Source: Bifidobacterium simiarum
GTDB taxonomy: Bacteria > Actinomycetota > Actinomycetes > Actinomycetales > Bifidobacteriaceae
Assembly (NCBI RefSeq): GCF_002802905.1
Contig: NZ_PEBK01000002.1
Span: 62,001-126,000, forward strand
Direction of reading: 5' to 3'
Length of the DNA: 64,000 bases
Shown here: one piece after another, positions 8,461 through 16,120 of the stretch
Numbering within the stretch: the first letter of the stretch is position 1
Layout of the letters: each line of letters starts with the position of its first letter
Made by a program: the position numbers and the translations under genes
Notes under the pieces: generated by a model
Databases searched by the model: none
Told to the model about the DNA's origin: nothing
The model's input: only the letters and a program-made list of their open reading frames with translations

Positions 8461-8525
8461 CAAGTTATGTCGATTTCTTAACCTTCCCTTCGCGGGGAAG
8501 ACAATGCGCTTTGCTTAACGAAGCA

Positions 8526-9059
8526 TCAGCCTTCGATGGCGATGGTGTGCTTCTGCTCAACCTGAGGCTGGGCTTCCATCTTCGGCAGGGTCAGGCACAG
8601 CGTGCCGTTCTCGTACTTGGCGTGGATGTCGGACTCCTTGAGCTCGTCGCCCACGTAGAAGCTACGAGAGCACGCACCGCTGTAACGCTCGCGACGCAGC
8701 CACTTGCCGTCTTCAGCACCGGCGCCCGAAGCCTGGCCACCGTTGTTCGCAGCGGACGGATCCGCGGTGTCGGCACCGGTCTGGGTGGCGCTGTTCTTGT
8801 AGCCCGTCACGGTCAGGTAACCGTTGTTCAGCTCGATCTTGATGTCGTCCTTCTTGAACCCCGGCATATCGATATCGACGTCGTACTTGTCGCCCATATC
8901 GCGCACGTCGGTGCTCATCATGGAGTTCATCGTCATCAGACCCTGACCATTGGTCATATCCTGACCGGCGTTGCGGGTGCCGCGCCAATCGCCGAAGAAC
9001 GGATCATCGAACAGATCCGAGAACATCATGTCATTCATCAAAGCCGGAAACATCGCCAT
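8526..9059 (-). CDS. hsp20: Hsp20/alpha-crystallin small heat-shock protein
   Basis: ATP-independent chaperone that holds unfolding proteins; 177 residues. The alpha-crystallin domain runs from about residue 57 (KYDVDIDMPGFKKDDIKIEL) to 160. It includes YLTVTGYK and the late strand YENGTLCLTLPK, where the usual GVL is GTL. A 25-30 residue Ala/Gly/Asp-rich insert (around 91-119) interrupts the domain at the loop between strands 5 and 6. The N-terminal 50 residues are Met-rich. ATG at 9059 with AAGGAG eight bases upstream; longer open frames have no ribosome site. A perfect HAIR operator lies 194 bases upstream, so control by HspR is expected. Confidence 0.93.
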   Translation of the reverse strand: MAMFPALMNDMMFSDLFDDPFFGDWRGTRNAGQDMTNGQGLMTMNSMMSTDVRDMGDKYDVDIDMPGFKKDDIKIELNNGYLTVTGYKNSATQTGADTADPSAANNGGQASGAGAEDGKWLRRERYSGACSRSFYVGDELKESDIHAKYENGTLCLTLPKMEAQPQVEQKHTIAIEG

Positions 9060-9252
9060 AATCGGTACTCCTTCATATCCGGAGGAGAAGCGGGTTGGCT
9101 TCAGATCGCGTCCGCGGCCTTTCGGCTGCGATCGCGATCTGTTTTCGTGGCCGCTTCCGGAACCCTTATCCCGGGCTCCCACCTTCGCCTTGCAATTCCT
9201 GTTATAGGTCGCTCGGCCGGAACCGTCACCGATGTTTACCCACAGTGAAAAA

Positions 9253-9273
9253 CTTGAGTGCAACGGACTCAAG
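9253..9273 (-). promoter_or_regulatory. HAIR operator (HspR binding site)
   Basis: CTTGAGT-N7-ACTCAAG with the spacer GCAACGG is a perfect match to the actinobacterial HspR-associated inverted repeat. It lies upstream of hsp20 on the minus strand and about 70 bases from the end of the nitroreductase gene. A degenerate 10-11 base tandem repeat (CGATCACTCGATCACT and variants) occupies 9285-9350 beside it. A TATAAC box lies between the operator and the hsp20 start. Confidence 0.85.
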
Positions 9274-9343
9274 TTTTACATATCGACTTACCCGACTACC
9301 CGATCACCCGGCTACACGGCTATCCGACTACACGATCACTCGA

Positions 9344-9883
9344 TCACTCGACGAAATGCGTGATGATGTTCTCGGTCGTGGCCTCGCGCGGCCCGGCCAG
9401 CAGATCCGCGTCGGCCGGATGCCCCAGGGTCATGGCCGAAACCGGCACGAACCCCTCGTCCACGCCCAGCGCGGCGAACATCTCGGGATGCTGCTGCAGG
9501 CTCTTGATCACGCCGAGGATGTATCCGCTGCCCAGTCCGAGTTCGGTGGCGGCCAGCTGCATGTTCTCGATGATGCATCCGGCGTTGCAGTAGTTCGTAC
9601 CGCGTTCCATGCCGTCCTCGCTGCCGGAGACCAGAATCAGCACCGGCGCCCTGTACGTCGGCCCGGTGCCCATGCGGCCGCCGTTCGCCCCGGCGAGCGC
9701 GTCGATGGCGTCGATGGCCTTGCGATCGACGATCACCGAAAGCTGTACGGCCTCGAAATCATGCATGGCGATCGGCGAGGCGTTCGCCGCCTCGAGAATC
9801 GTACGGATCTGGTCCTTGGTGACCGGCTCGTCGGTGAACGCCCGGCAGGTCTTTCGCGTGGTGATCACTTGCATCGTATCCAT
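9344..9883 (-). CDS. Nitroreductase family oxidoreductase
   Basis: FMN-dependent NAD(P)H oxidoreductase fold, 179 residues, short for the family (typically 180-220). The N-terminal FMN-binding motif is visible as ITTRKTCRAFTDEPVTKDQIRTILEAANASP. A central block (AGCIIENMQLAATELGLGSGYILG) and the C-terminal LGHPAD complete the pattern. The ATG at 9883 has AAGGAGG five bases upstream. Single gene; the first bases of its 3' gap carry the hsp20 operator. Substrate unknown: members reduce nitroaromatics, quinones or flavins, and sequence does not decide. Confidence 0.88.
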   Translation of the reverse strand: MDTMQVITTRKTCRAFTDEPVTKDQIRTILEAANASPIAMHDFEAVQLSVIVDRKAIDAIDALAGANGGRMGTGPTYRAPVLILVSGSEDGMERGTNYCNAGCIIENMQLAATELGLGSGYILGVIKSLQQHPEMFAALGVDEGFVPVSAMTLGHPADADLLAGPREATTENIITHFVE

Positions 9884-10029
9884 GACAACCTCCTTGCGGT
9901 CATTGCGGCCGGCAACGCCGCCGGCCCTACCTGTCATTGTAGGAGTCGGCGGGCGGCATATGCGGGAGGCGAAGCCGAGGATAACCGAGCAGAATCGGGC
10001 GGATCAGCAGGCGGATCGGGGCCGCGCCT

Positions 10030-11805
10030 CTACAGCGTGAAGTGCGTCCAGCGCCCCGCGCACATCGTGGCCGCGACCGGCATGGACCGCAGCGCCTCAG
10101 CCGATCCGGTCGCCGGATCACCGAGGGTGAACGGGTCGGCGTCGAGCAGCACGAGATCGGCGGGATCTCCGACCGACGGCCGGTACCCCCGCTCGAACGT
10201 GGAGGAGGCGACGGCCGTGCGAATGTCAAGCGTCTGACCCGGATCGTCGGCCGCGCGATCGTCGTCGGTGCGGTACACGGCGGCGGCGATCGCCACCCAC
10301 GGGTCAAGGACGGCGACGGGCGCGTCGGAGCCGAACCGCAGCGGCACACCGGCCTCGTGAAGCGAGCGGAAGGCGTACGGCATGAGTCCATCGTCGCGGA
10401 TCATGTCGGCCCAGTACCGCGGGATCACGTCGCGATCGTCCATGGCATGCTGCGGCTGGACGCTGGCGGTCAGGCCAAGCCGGGCGAAGCGCGCGACGTC
10501 GGCGGGATCGAGCAGCTGGGCGTGCTCCACGGCACCGGTGGCGCCGCTATGTTCGAAGGCGTCGAGCACGATGTGGTTCGCCTCGTCGCCGATGGCGTGG
10601 CAGGCCACGTCGAAGCCGTTGGCATGGGCGAGGCCCATGTACCGTGCGATCTCGTCGGGGCTGTAGCTCAGCGTGCCGCGAGTGGGCGGGGTGATGCCGG
10701 TGTAGTCGTGCGAGCAGTAGGCGGATCGGGTGTTAAGCGAGCCGTCGGAGATGAGTTTCAGCGTGGTGACGTGGGCGAGACCGCGGCTGCAGGAAATCTC
10801 GTCGCCGCCGTGCCAGCCCTCGCCGATCGCACGGTCGAGGTATTCGGGATAGACGCCCACCCGCACGCGCAGACGGTCGAGGCCGTGGGCGAACCGTTCG
10901 GTCCACTGGTCGATGGCGTAGGCCATTTCGTAGTCGCAGATGCCGACCACGCCCTTGGACGCGGCGTCCCGTTCGGCCATGTCGATCAGCCGGAACTGTT
11001 CGGCCTTGTTGGCGTCGCCGAGCCTGGCGTAGGCGTCGAACCATTCGAGCTCCCCCACCAGACCGCTGTCGCCCACCTGCACGCCGAGGATCTGCGCGGC
11101 GGCGGAGTTGACCCAGCCGCAGTGCATGTCGGCGCTGGACAGGGCCACCGGCTGCCCGTCGGAGGCCTCGTCGATCATCGCGAGCGTGGGCTGGTCGTCG
11201 TCGGACCACAGCGAATGACGGAAGCGCATGCCGACCACGATGGCATGCGGGTCAAGGCCGGCGGAAGACCGGCGTGCGGCGGCGAGATGGTCGCGCAGCA
11301 TGGCCATCGCCTCGCGGGCGCCGCCGGCGGCGAGCAGGTCAAGCCGGCCGAACGTGGAGGCCCATTGGGTGAAGTGGGTGTGCCCGTCCCACAGACCGGG
11401 AATCATCCACCGGCCGTCGGCGTCGATGGTCTCAGCGGGGGCTGTCTCGGTGAAGGCGAAGTCGGCGGGGGCAAGCCCAGCGGAGTCGAGCCCAGCGGGG
11501 GCGAAATCAGAGTCGGCAGAGACTGTCCCGGCCGGCGTAATAGCCGCGATCCGATCACCGATCACGGTGACGTCCGCCAATCCGTCCTCCCCCGGCATCC
11601 GGACGTTGACGATCCGAATCGGACGGTCATTCTGATCAATCAAACCGTTCCGGTCGGTTCGTCCGTTCCGGTCGGTTTGATCATCCCGATCGGCTCGCCC
11701 ATTCCTACCGGTTCGATCATGCCTGACGGTTTGATCATGCCGATCGACCAGATCATGCCGATCATTCCAAGTCTTGTTCTCGCATGCACCCATACCCACC
11801 ATCAT
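10030..11805 (-). CDS. Metal-dependent amidohydrolase (YtcJ-like, amidohydrolase family 3)
   Basis: Predicted cytoplasmic hydrolase with the urease-like barrel. The first metal motif is DGHTHFTQW; further family blocks are LSSADMHCGWVNS, ACHAIGDEAN and the late FGSDAPVAVLDPW. About 590 residues from the ATG at 11805. The start is uncertain: residues 8-60 are a degenerate repeat of Asp, Arg, Asn and Gly (RxDxTDRNGR units) coded by a 12-24 base tandem DNA repeat, and the conserved protein begins only at about RPIRIVNVRM. The gene runs head to head with the orphan ATPase at 11935. YtcJ relatives hydrolyse N-acyl or carbamate bonds; the true substrate is unknown. Confidence 0.85.
   Translation of the reverse strand: MMVGMGACENKTWNDRHDLVDRHDQTVRHDRTGRNGRADRDDQTDRNGRTDRNGLIDQNDRPIRIVNVRMPGEDGLADVTVIGDRIAAITPAGTVSADSDFAPAGLDSAGLAPADFAFTETAPAETIDADGRWMIPGLWDGHTHFTQWASTFGRLDLLAAGGAREAMAMLRDHLAAARRSSAGLDPHAIVVGMRFRHSLWSDDDQPTLAMIDEASDGQPVALSSADMHCGWVNSAAAQILGVQVGDSGLVGELEWFDAYARLGDANKAEQFRLIDMAERDAASKGVVGICDYEMAYAIDQWTERFAHGLDRLRVRVGVYPEYLDRAIGEGWHGGDEISCSRGLAHVTTLKLISDGSLNTRSAYCSHDYTGITPPTRGTLSYSPDEIARYMGLAHANGFDVACHAIGDEANHIVLDAFEHSGATGAVEHAQLLDPADVARFARLGLTASVQPQHAMDDRDVIPRYWADMIRDDGLMPYAFRSLHEAGVPLRFGSDAPVAVLDPWVAIAAAVYRTDDDRAADDPGQTLDIRTAVASSTFERGYRPSVGDPADLVLLDADPFTLGDPATGSAEALRSMPVAATMCAGRWTHFTL
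11640..11765. repeat. Degenerate tandem repeat inside the amidohydrolase 5' region
   Basis: Units of the form TTCCGGTCGGTTyGTyC and ATCATGCCGATCGACC recur about every 12 bases and are read in frame as RNGR/DRDD/HDQT units. Such repeats change length easily, so the N-terminus may vary between strains. Confidence 0.7.
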
Positions 11806-11844
11806 GCCACCGGCAAATCGCGCGGATGCCTCGAGACCCTCGAC

Positions 11845-11912
11845 CCAAATGTGATGAAATCGTGTTTTAGAGTTTTTTAGAGTCTTTAGATCTATTAGAC
11901 TTTTTAGAACAT
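11845..11912 (+). promoter_or_regulatory. AT-rich upstream region with repeated TTTAGA motifs
   Basis: The bases before the ATPase gene hold several TTTTAGA/TTTAGA/ATTAGA motifs spaced about 10-12 bases apart, in strong contrast to the GC-rich surroundings. Spacing close to one helical turn suggests binding of a multimeric regulator or simple promoter curvature. No clear -35/-10 pair stands out. Confidence 0.45.
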
Positions 11913-11934
11913 TACAGGCAGCAAGGGGAATCGT

Positions 11935-13155
11935 ATGCCGAATCCGTTCAAACCCACCGCCGGCAAGACACCACCGGTACTTGTCGGCCGTCAGAACATA
12001 CTGGAAGACTTCCGATTCGCACTCACGGACGGGCCGGGAGCACCGGGACGGTTGCGCTATATCACCGGTCCGAGGGGCGTCGGCAAGACCGTCATGCTCA
12101 ACGCCATCGGGAACTACGCCCGGAATCTGGGATGGACCGTCATCGATCAGACCGCGGAACGGGGATTCGCCGAAGGCATCATCCAGGCCTTGAGCGATCA
12201 CCGGTCAGTGCAGCCCAACGCCATCACCCTGCCCTCGGCGTCGATCGCCACGCCCGTTCTCGGTGCCGAGGCCACGGTGAATCTCGGCAAGGTGGAGTTG
12301 CGCCGTCTGGAGAAGGCCCATAACCTCCGACTGGCCATCGGCGCGAAACTCGATTCGCTGGATGAGTCCAGACAAGGCGTGCTCATCACGCTGGATGAAG
12401 TGCAGATGACCTCCATCGAGGAGATTCGTTCGCTGGCCATCGGGGTTCAGCATCTTATCCGGGAAGACAGGAACGTCGCCTTCGTGTTCGCCGGCCTGCC
12501 TTCCATGGTCGAGGAGGTCATCAACGACAAGGTCATCACGTTCCTGAGAAGAGCGGAGAAGGACCACTTAGGGAGTGTGGATCTTCGGGAAATATGGATC
12601 GCCTTCGAACAGACGATCTCGCAGTACGGCAAGCGCGCGGATTATCAGGTTTTGAATGAGCTGACGCAGGCGACCAACGGATATCCGTTCATGATCCAGC
12701 TTGTCGGATATTGGGCATGGCGGTACGCCGACGTGAACGGCCATGACGATCGCATCACCGTCGACGATGCCGAACAGGGCATTCGTCGCGCGAAGCTCAA
12801 GCTTGGAGACATGGTTCACGCTCCGGCATTCGACGGACTGTCCGCCATGGCCAAGGATTATCTGATCGCCATGTCGCAGGACGACGGACCTTCTCGAACC
12901 GCAGACATCGCCAGACGCATCGAACGTAATGCCCAGTTCGCCAGCGTCTATCGGGCCCAGCTCATCGAAGAGGACATCATCGAACCCGCTGGATACGGAT
13001 ACGTGGATTTCAAGATCCCCTATCTCCGCGACTATCTGAAGGAACACGCCGCACACCATCAGATGAAAATGACCATACGGAACATGCTGCGGGAAGGCGA
13101 AAGTCTCAAGGAACTGAATCCGAAGAAGACAGAACCGCGAGGATCGGAGTCCTGA
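11935..13155 (+). CDS. Orphan AAA/STAND-like ATPase
   Basis: P-loop ATPase of 406 residues related to the archaeal-type/ORC-like ATP-binding proteins scattered through bacterial genomes. Walker A is GPRGVGKT (45-52) and Walker B is LITLDEVQ (150-157). A sensor-like FVFAGLPS follows near 190, and a C-terminal winged-helix-like part around 285-385 ends in a basic tail. ATG at 11935 with AGGGGA six bases upstream. No membrane helix. Unlike typical genomic pairs it has no obvious nuclease or partner beside it: an amidohydrolase is divergent and an MscS channel follows. Its upstream DNA is unusually AT-rich with repeated TTTAGA, suggesting its own control. Function unknown. Confidence 0.85.
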   Translation: MPNPFKPTAGKTPPVLVGRQNILEDFRFALTDGPGAPGRLRYITGPRGVGKTVMLNAIGNYARNLGWTVIDQTAERGFAEGIIQALSDHRSVQPNAITLPSASIATPVLGAEATVNLGKVELRRLEKAHNLRLAIGAKLDSLDESRQGVLITLDEVQMTSIEEIRSLAIGVQHLIREDRNVAFVFAGLPSMVEEVINDKVITFLRRAEKDHLGSVDLREIWIAFEQTISQYGKRADYQVLNELTQATNGYPFMIQLVGYWAWRYADVNGHDDRITVDDAEQGIRRAKLKLGDMVHAPAFDGLSAMAKDYLIAMSQDDGPSRTADIARRIERNAQFASVYRAQLIEEDIIEPAGYGYVDFKIPYLRDYLKEHAAHHQMKMTIRNMLREGESLKELNPKKTEPRGSES

Positions 13156-13386
13156 TCGGCCGCAGTCGATCCCGAGGCGGTCTGGATTGCGATCGACTGC
13201 GATCTTGGTCCGGGGGTTTGTGATTTCCGGGGTTTGCGATTGTTCAGTTGGCTTTCATGGTTCTTTTGGGTTGCGCGGGCACCGGCCGCGTACGATGGGA
13301 GCGTTTTTGCCGGCAATCGATTCGTCAACGATCGGGTGAGCGGCAATCGATTCGATGGATATCGGTCTGATGTGAATATCGGTCTG

Positions 13387-14211
13387 ATGGATACGGGAGG
13401 CGTGGTGCGACAACTCATCGAGCAGCCGTGGGAGTGGCTGCAGGACAATTCCGGGCGGATCATTCTGCTGGTCGCGGTGGTGGTGGCCGCCGCGATCATC
13501 GACAAGGTGGTGTCGAAGGCGCTGCGGCTCGCACTGGACCGGTCGAGCATCCCCAGCGCATCGATCTTCGTGAACATCGTGCGCGTGGTGATCTGGGTGA
13601 TGGCCGCGGCCACGGTGCTGAAACCGGTGTTTGGCATCGAACCGACCACGCTGGCCACCGCGCTTGGCGTCGGCGGTATCGCGCTGTCGTTCGGTCTGAA
13701 GGACACGATTTCGAATGTGATCGGCGGGTTCGGCCTGATGGTCAGCAAGGTGCTGCAGCCGGGCGATCTGGTGACGATTCAGGGGATCTCCGGCACCGTG
13801 AAGGACGTGACGTGGCGGCACACCATCGTGATGGACCGCACCGGGGCCGAGATGTGGGTGCCGAATTCGGTGCTCAACACCACGGCGTTGGAGAAGCTGC
13901 CGGTGACGGTGGAGTCGATGACCACAGTGCCGTTCACCGCGCGCGGCGAGCATCTCGACACGGAGGCCGTGACCCGACAGATCGTCGCGGCGGTCGAGGC
14001 CGCGGCATCGGATGTGATGCTGCCGGATCATCCGCCGCTGGTGAAGTTCGTGGGATTCACCCCGTACGGCGTGGACGGGAAGATCCTCGTCTTCGCCAAA
14101 CCCGATATTCTGCTCTCCACCGTGCAGGACCGCGTCACCCGAGCCCTGGCCAACCAACCATTCCTAGTGCAAAATGCCGCCCCGTTAAATGAGGCGGACT
14201 CCGCCGAATAG
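13387..14211 (+). CDS. Small-conductance mechanosensitive channel (MscS family)
   Basis: Inner-membrane channel that opens under membrane tension and releases solutes during osmotic downshock; 274 residues, close to E. coli MscS. Helices lie near residues 20-38 and 57-77. The pore-lining TM3 pattern appears as LGVGGIALSFGLKDTISNVIGG, followed by the beta domain (LQPGDLVTIQGISGTVKDVTWRHTIV). The start may instead be the GTG at 13405, which has GGGAGG four bases upstream, while the ATG at 13387 has no ribosome site. The 5' flank carries two direct repeats (CGGCAATCGATTCG twice, ATATCGGTCTGATG twice), and the last 23 bases of coding sequence are repeated 111 bases downstream. Confidence 0.9.
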   Translation: MDTGGVVRQLIEQPWEWLQDNSGRIILLVAVVVAAAIIDKVVSKALRLALDRSSIPSASIFVNIVRVVIWVMAAATVLKPVFGIEPTTLATALGVGGIALSFGLKDTISNVIGGFGLMVSKVLQPGDLVTIQGISGTVKDVTWRHTIVMDRTGAEMWVPNSVLNTTALEKLPVTVESMTTVPFTARGEHLDTEAVTRQIVAAVEAAASDVMLPDHPPLVKFVGFTPYGVDGKILVFAKPDILLSTVQDRVTRALANQPFLVQNAAPLNEADSAE

Positions 14212-14317
14212 GGGCGGGCGTAGGGCCAGCCACTACTGGTGGCCCGAAGCCAGAAAAACGGTGGCCACGGCCACACCACAATTGCGGATTGCGCCGTTAA
14301 ATGAGGCGGACTCCGCT
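14184..14317. repeat. Direct duplication of the mscS 3' end
   Basis: The bases CCGTTAAATGAGGCGGACTC at 14184-14203, inside the mscS end, recur at 14294-14313. The copies flank a GC-rich segment containing a direct GTGGCC repeat. The second copy does not extend any open frame. Confidence 0.65.
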
Positions 14318-14335
14318 GAGTAGCGTTGACATAGG

Positions 14336-14385
14336 CCCCTCATCAGTCAGCCTGCGGCTGCCAGCTTCCCCCAACGGGGGAAGCC
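14336..14385. repeat. REP-like double hairpin, family B
   Basis: CCCCTCATCAGTCAGCCTGC, a GC hairpin (GCCTGCGGCTG), then an AGCTTCCCC-GGGGAAGCC palindrome. Same orientation and nearly the same sequence as the copy at 14769-14818. Confidence 0.8.
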
Positions 14386-14429
14386 AAACAGGGCTGGTTC
14401 CGGCAACTATGGAAAACACTCGGCGGTCC

Positions 14430-14711
14430 GATGGATTCGACCGCGGAAACGGGATTTCCGCGATCCGATCCATCGGATATTGGGGGATCGTGATGGATTG
14501 GACCGCCGAATCCGGGGTTTTGCGCTCCGATCCATCGACAGTCTGAGTCAGGAGACCGGAAAACCGCATGATTCCAACAATCCGGAAATCGTGGGAGACA
14601 GATTCCGATGGATTGGACCGCATATCGGCGAATATGCACTCGAATCCATCAGATATCGGCGAATTCCGATGGATTCGACTGCGAAAATGGCTTCTTGCGT
14701 TCTAATCCATC
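14430..14711. repeat. Array of four imperfect hairpins with covarying tips
   Basis: Four 44-45 base units (14430-14474, 14492-14536, 14607-14650, 14668-14711). Each starts GATGGATTsGACyGC and ends with the near complement ATCCATC. The outer arms are conserved and interrupted by the same one- to two-base internal mismatch, while the inner stem and loop differ and stay largely paired. Spacers are 17, 70 and 17 bases, so the array is a duplicated pair with a 177-base period. It lies in the 682-base gene-free stretch 14212-14893, between mscS and the ABC ATPase gene. Confidence 0.75.
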
Positions 14712-14768
14712 AGGACCGGATGACCATCGGCGGATAAGGAGCCGATGACAAACAATGCAGCCCCAAAA

Positions 14769-14818
14769 CCCCTCATCAGTCAGCCTGCGGCTGCCAGCTT
14801 CCCCCGACGGGGGAAGCC
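14769..14818. repeat. REP-like double hairpin, family B
   Basis: Second family B copy in this gap, 48 bases before a CTACAACAACAGCGCTTACA-type direct repeat (ACAACAGCGC twice, 14843-14870) that lies just past the 3' end of the ABC ATPase gene. Confidence 0.8.
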
Positions 14819-14893
14819 AAAACGGACGATGCCGACGCTACTACAACAACAGCGCTTACAACAACAGCGCCGGCATCATACCCCACTGCTAGC

Positions 14894-16120
14894 TCAGCGG
14901 GCTGCGGCGGCGAAGGCCGGGACCGGGCGCGGCGAGACGATCACGGACGATCCGATCGTCAGTCCGGCGGGCACCTCCTGCACGGGCAGCTGCACGGTCA
15001 CTTCGAGCTGCGTGCCGCTGTGGCGGGTCAGCTCACCGGGCGAAACCACGGTGTCGATGCGCACCAGCGATCCGAGGAAGTGGATGGCCGAAACCCTCGC
15101 CTGCACGCCGGGGCCGGCCACCACGCCGGACTGATCGTTGACCCGGATGGTCATGTTCTCCGGTCGGGCGAGCACGTCCACCTCGCCGGTGGCGGAACCG
15201 TCGACCACGGGCACCCGCTGGCCGAACACCATCGCCTCGTGCACGCCGGGGCCCGCGACCCTACCGGGCAGGCGGTTGGCCAGTCCGATGAAGGAGGCCA
15301 CGTATTCGGTGGCCGGACGCTGGTAGAGGTCCTGCGGCGCGGCGATCTGCTCGATACGGCCGTGGTTCATCACGCCGATGCGGTCGGCCACGGCGAGCGC
15401 CTCCTCCTGATCGTGCGTGACGAACACGGTGGTGGTGCCGGCTTCGAGCTGGATGCGGCGGATCTCGTCGCGCAGCTGCACGCGCACCTTGGCGTCAAGG
15501 GCGGAAAGCGGCTCGTCGAGGAGCAGCACGCGCGGGTTGACGGCCAGTGCGCGGGCGAGCGCCACGCGCTGCTGCTGGCCGCCGGACATCTGCTGCGTGT
15601 ACTTCTTCGCCTGATCGGCGAGGCCGACGAGGTCGAGCTTCTCCATGGCGAGCTTGCGGCGCTCGTCCTTGCCCATGCCGCGGATCTCGAGGCCGAATTC
15701 CACGTTCTGCAGGGCGGTCATGTGCGGGAACAGCGAGTAGGCCTGGAACACCATGGCCATGTCGCGTTTGTTGACCGGCACGCCGGTGACGTCCTGGCCG
15801 CCGACGAGGATGCGGCCGCCCTGGATGTCCTCGAGGCCGGCGAGCGAACGCAGCGCGGTGGACTTGCCGCAGCCGGAGCCGCCGAGCAGCACGACCATTT
15901 CGCCGGGCTTGATGTCGAGGTTGAAGTCGTCGAGGGCGCGGTTGGTGGCGCCGGGGTAGATCTTGACGACGTTCTGCATCTGCACGCCGCCGCCGCGCTC
16001 CTGCGATTCCTTGAGCACCGCCTTGGCGGCCTCGGTGACGACGCTACCGTCGACCGAGCTTTCGTTTCTGAATGATTCCGCCGTCTTGGCGACGGTCGCT
16101 TTCTGATCGGCGAGTGACAT
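14894..16120 (-). CDS. ABC transporter ATP-binding protein (PotA-like, spermidine/iron type)
   Basis: ATP-hydrolysing subunit of a binding-protein-dependent importer, 408 residues. Walker A GGSGCGKST (80-88), ABC signature MSGGQQQRVALARAL (about 178-192) and Walker B VLLLDEPLSALD (about 198-209) are all intact. A C-terminal TOBE-type regulatory domain runs from about 290 to the end. The N-terminal 45 residues are an extra, probably flexible extension. Its ATG overlaps the stop of the permease gene by one base (TAATG). Last gene of a four-gene operon: binding protein, two permeases, ATPase. Two equal permeases with PotA-like ATPases serve polyamines, ferric iron, thiamine or 2-aminoethylphosphonate. 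Confidence 0.93.
   Translation of the reverse strand: MSLADQKATVAKTAESFRNESSVDGSVVTEAAKAVLKESQERGGGVQMQNVVKIYPGATNRALDDFNLDIKPGEMVVLLGGSGCGKSTALRSLAGLEDIQGGRILVGGQDVTGVPVNKRDMAMVFQAYSLFPHMTALQNVEFGLEIRGMGKDERRKLAMEKLDLVGLADQAKKYTQQMSGGQQQRVALARALAVNPRVLLLDEPLSALDAKVRVQLRDEIRRIQLEAGTTTVFVTHDQEEALAVADRIGVMNHGRIEQIAAPQDLYQRPATEYVASFIGLANRLPGRVAGPGVHEAMVFGQRVPVVDGSATGEVDVLARPENMTIRVNDQSGVVAGPGVQARVSAIHFLGSLVRIDTVVSPGELTRHSGTQLEVTVQLPVQEVPAGLTIGSSVIVSPRPVPAFAAAAR

Noticed and set aside
14430-14711. Possible CRISPR array in the hairpin repeats
   Set aside because: Units are diverged, spacers are 17/70/17 bases and the variable part is inside the hairpin, not between repeats; no cas genes.
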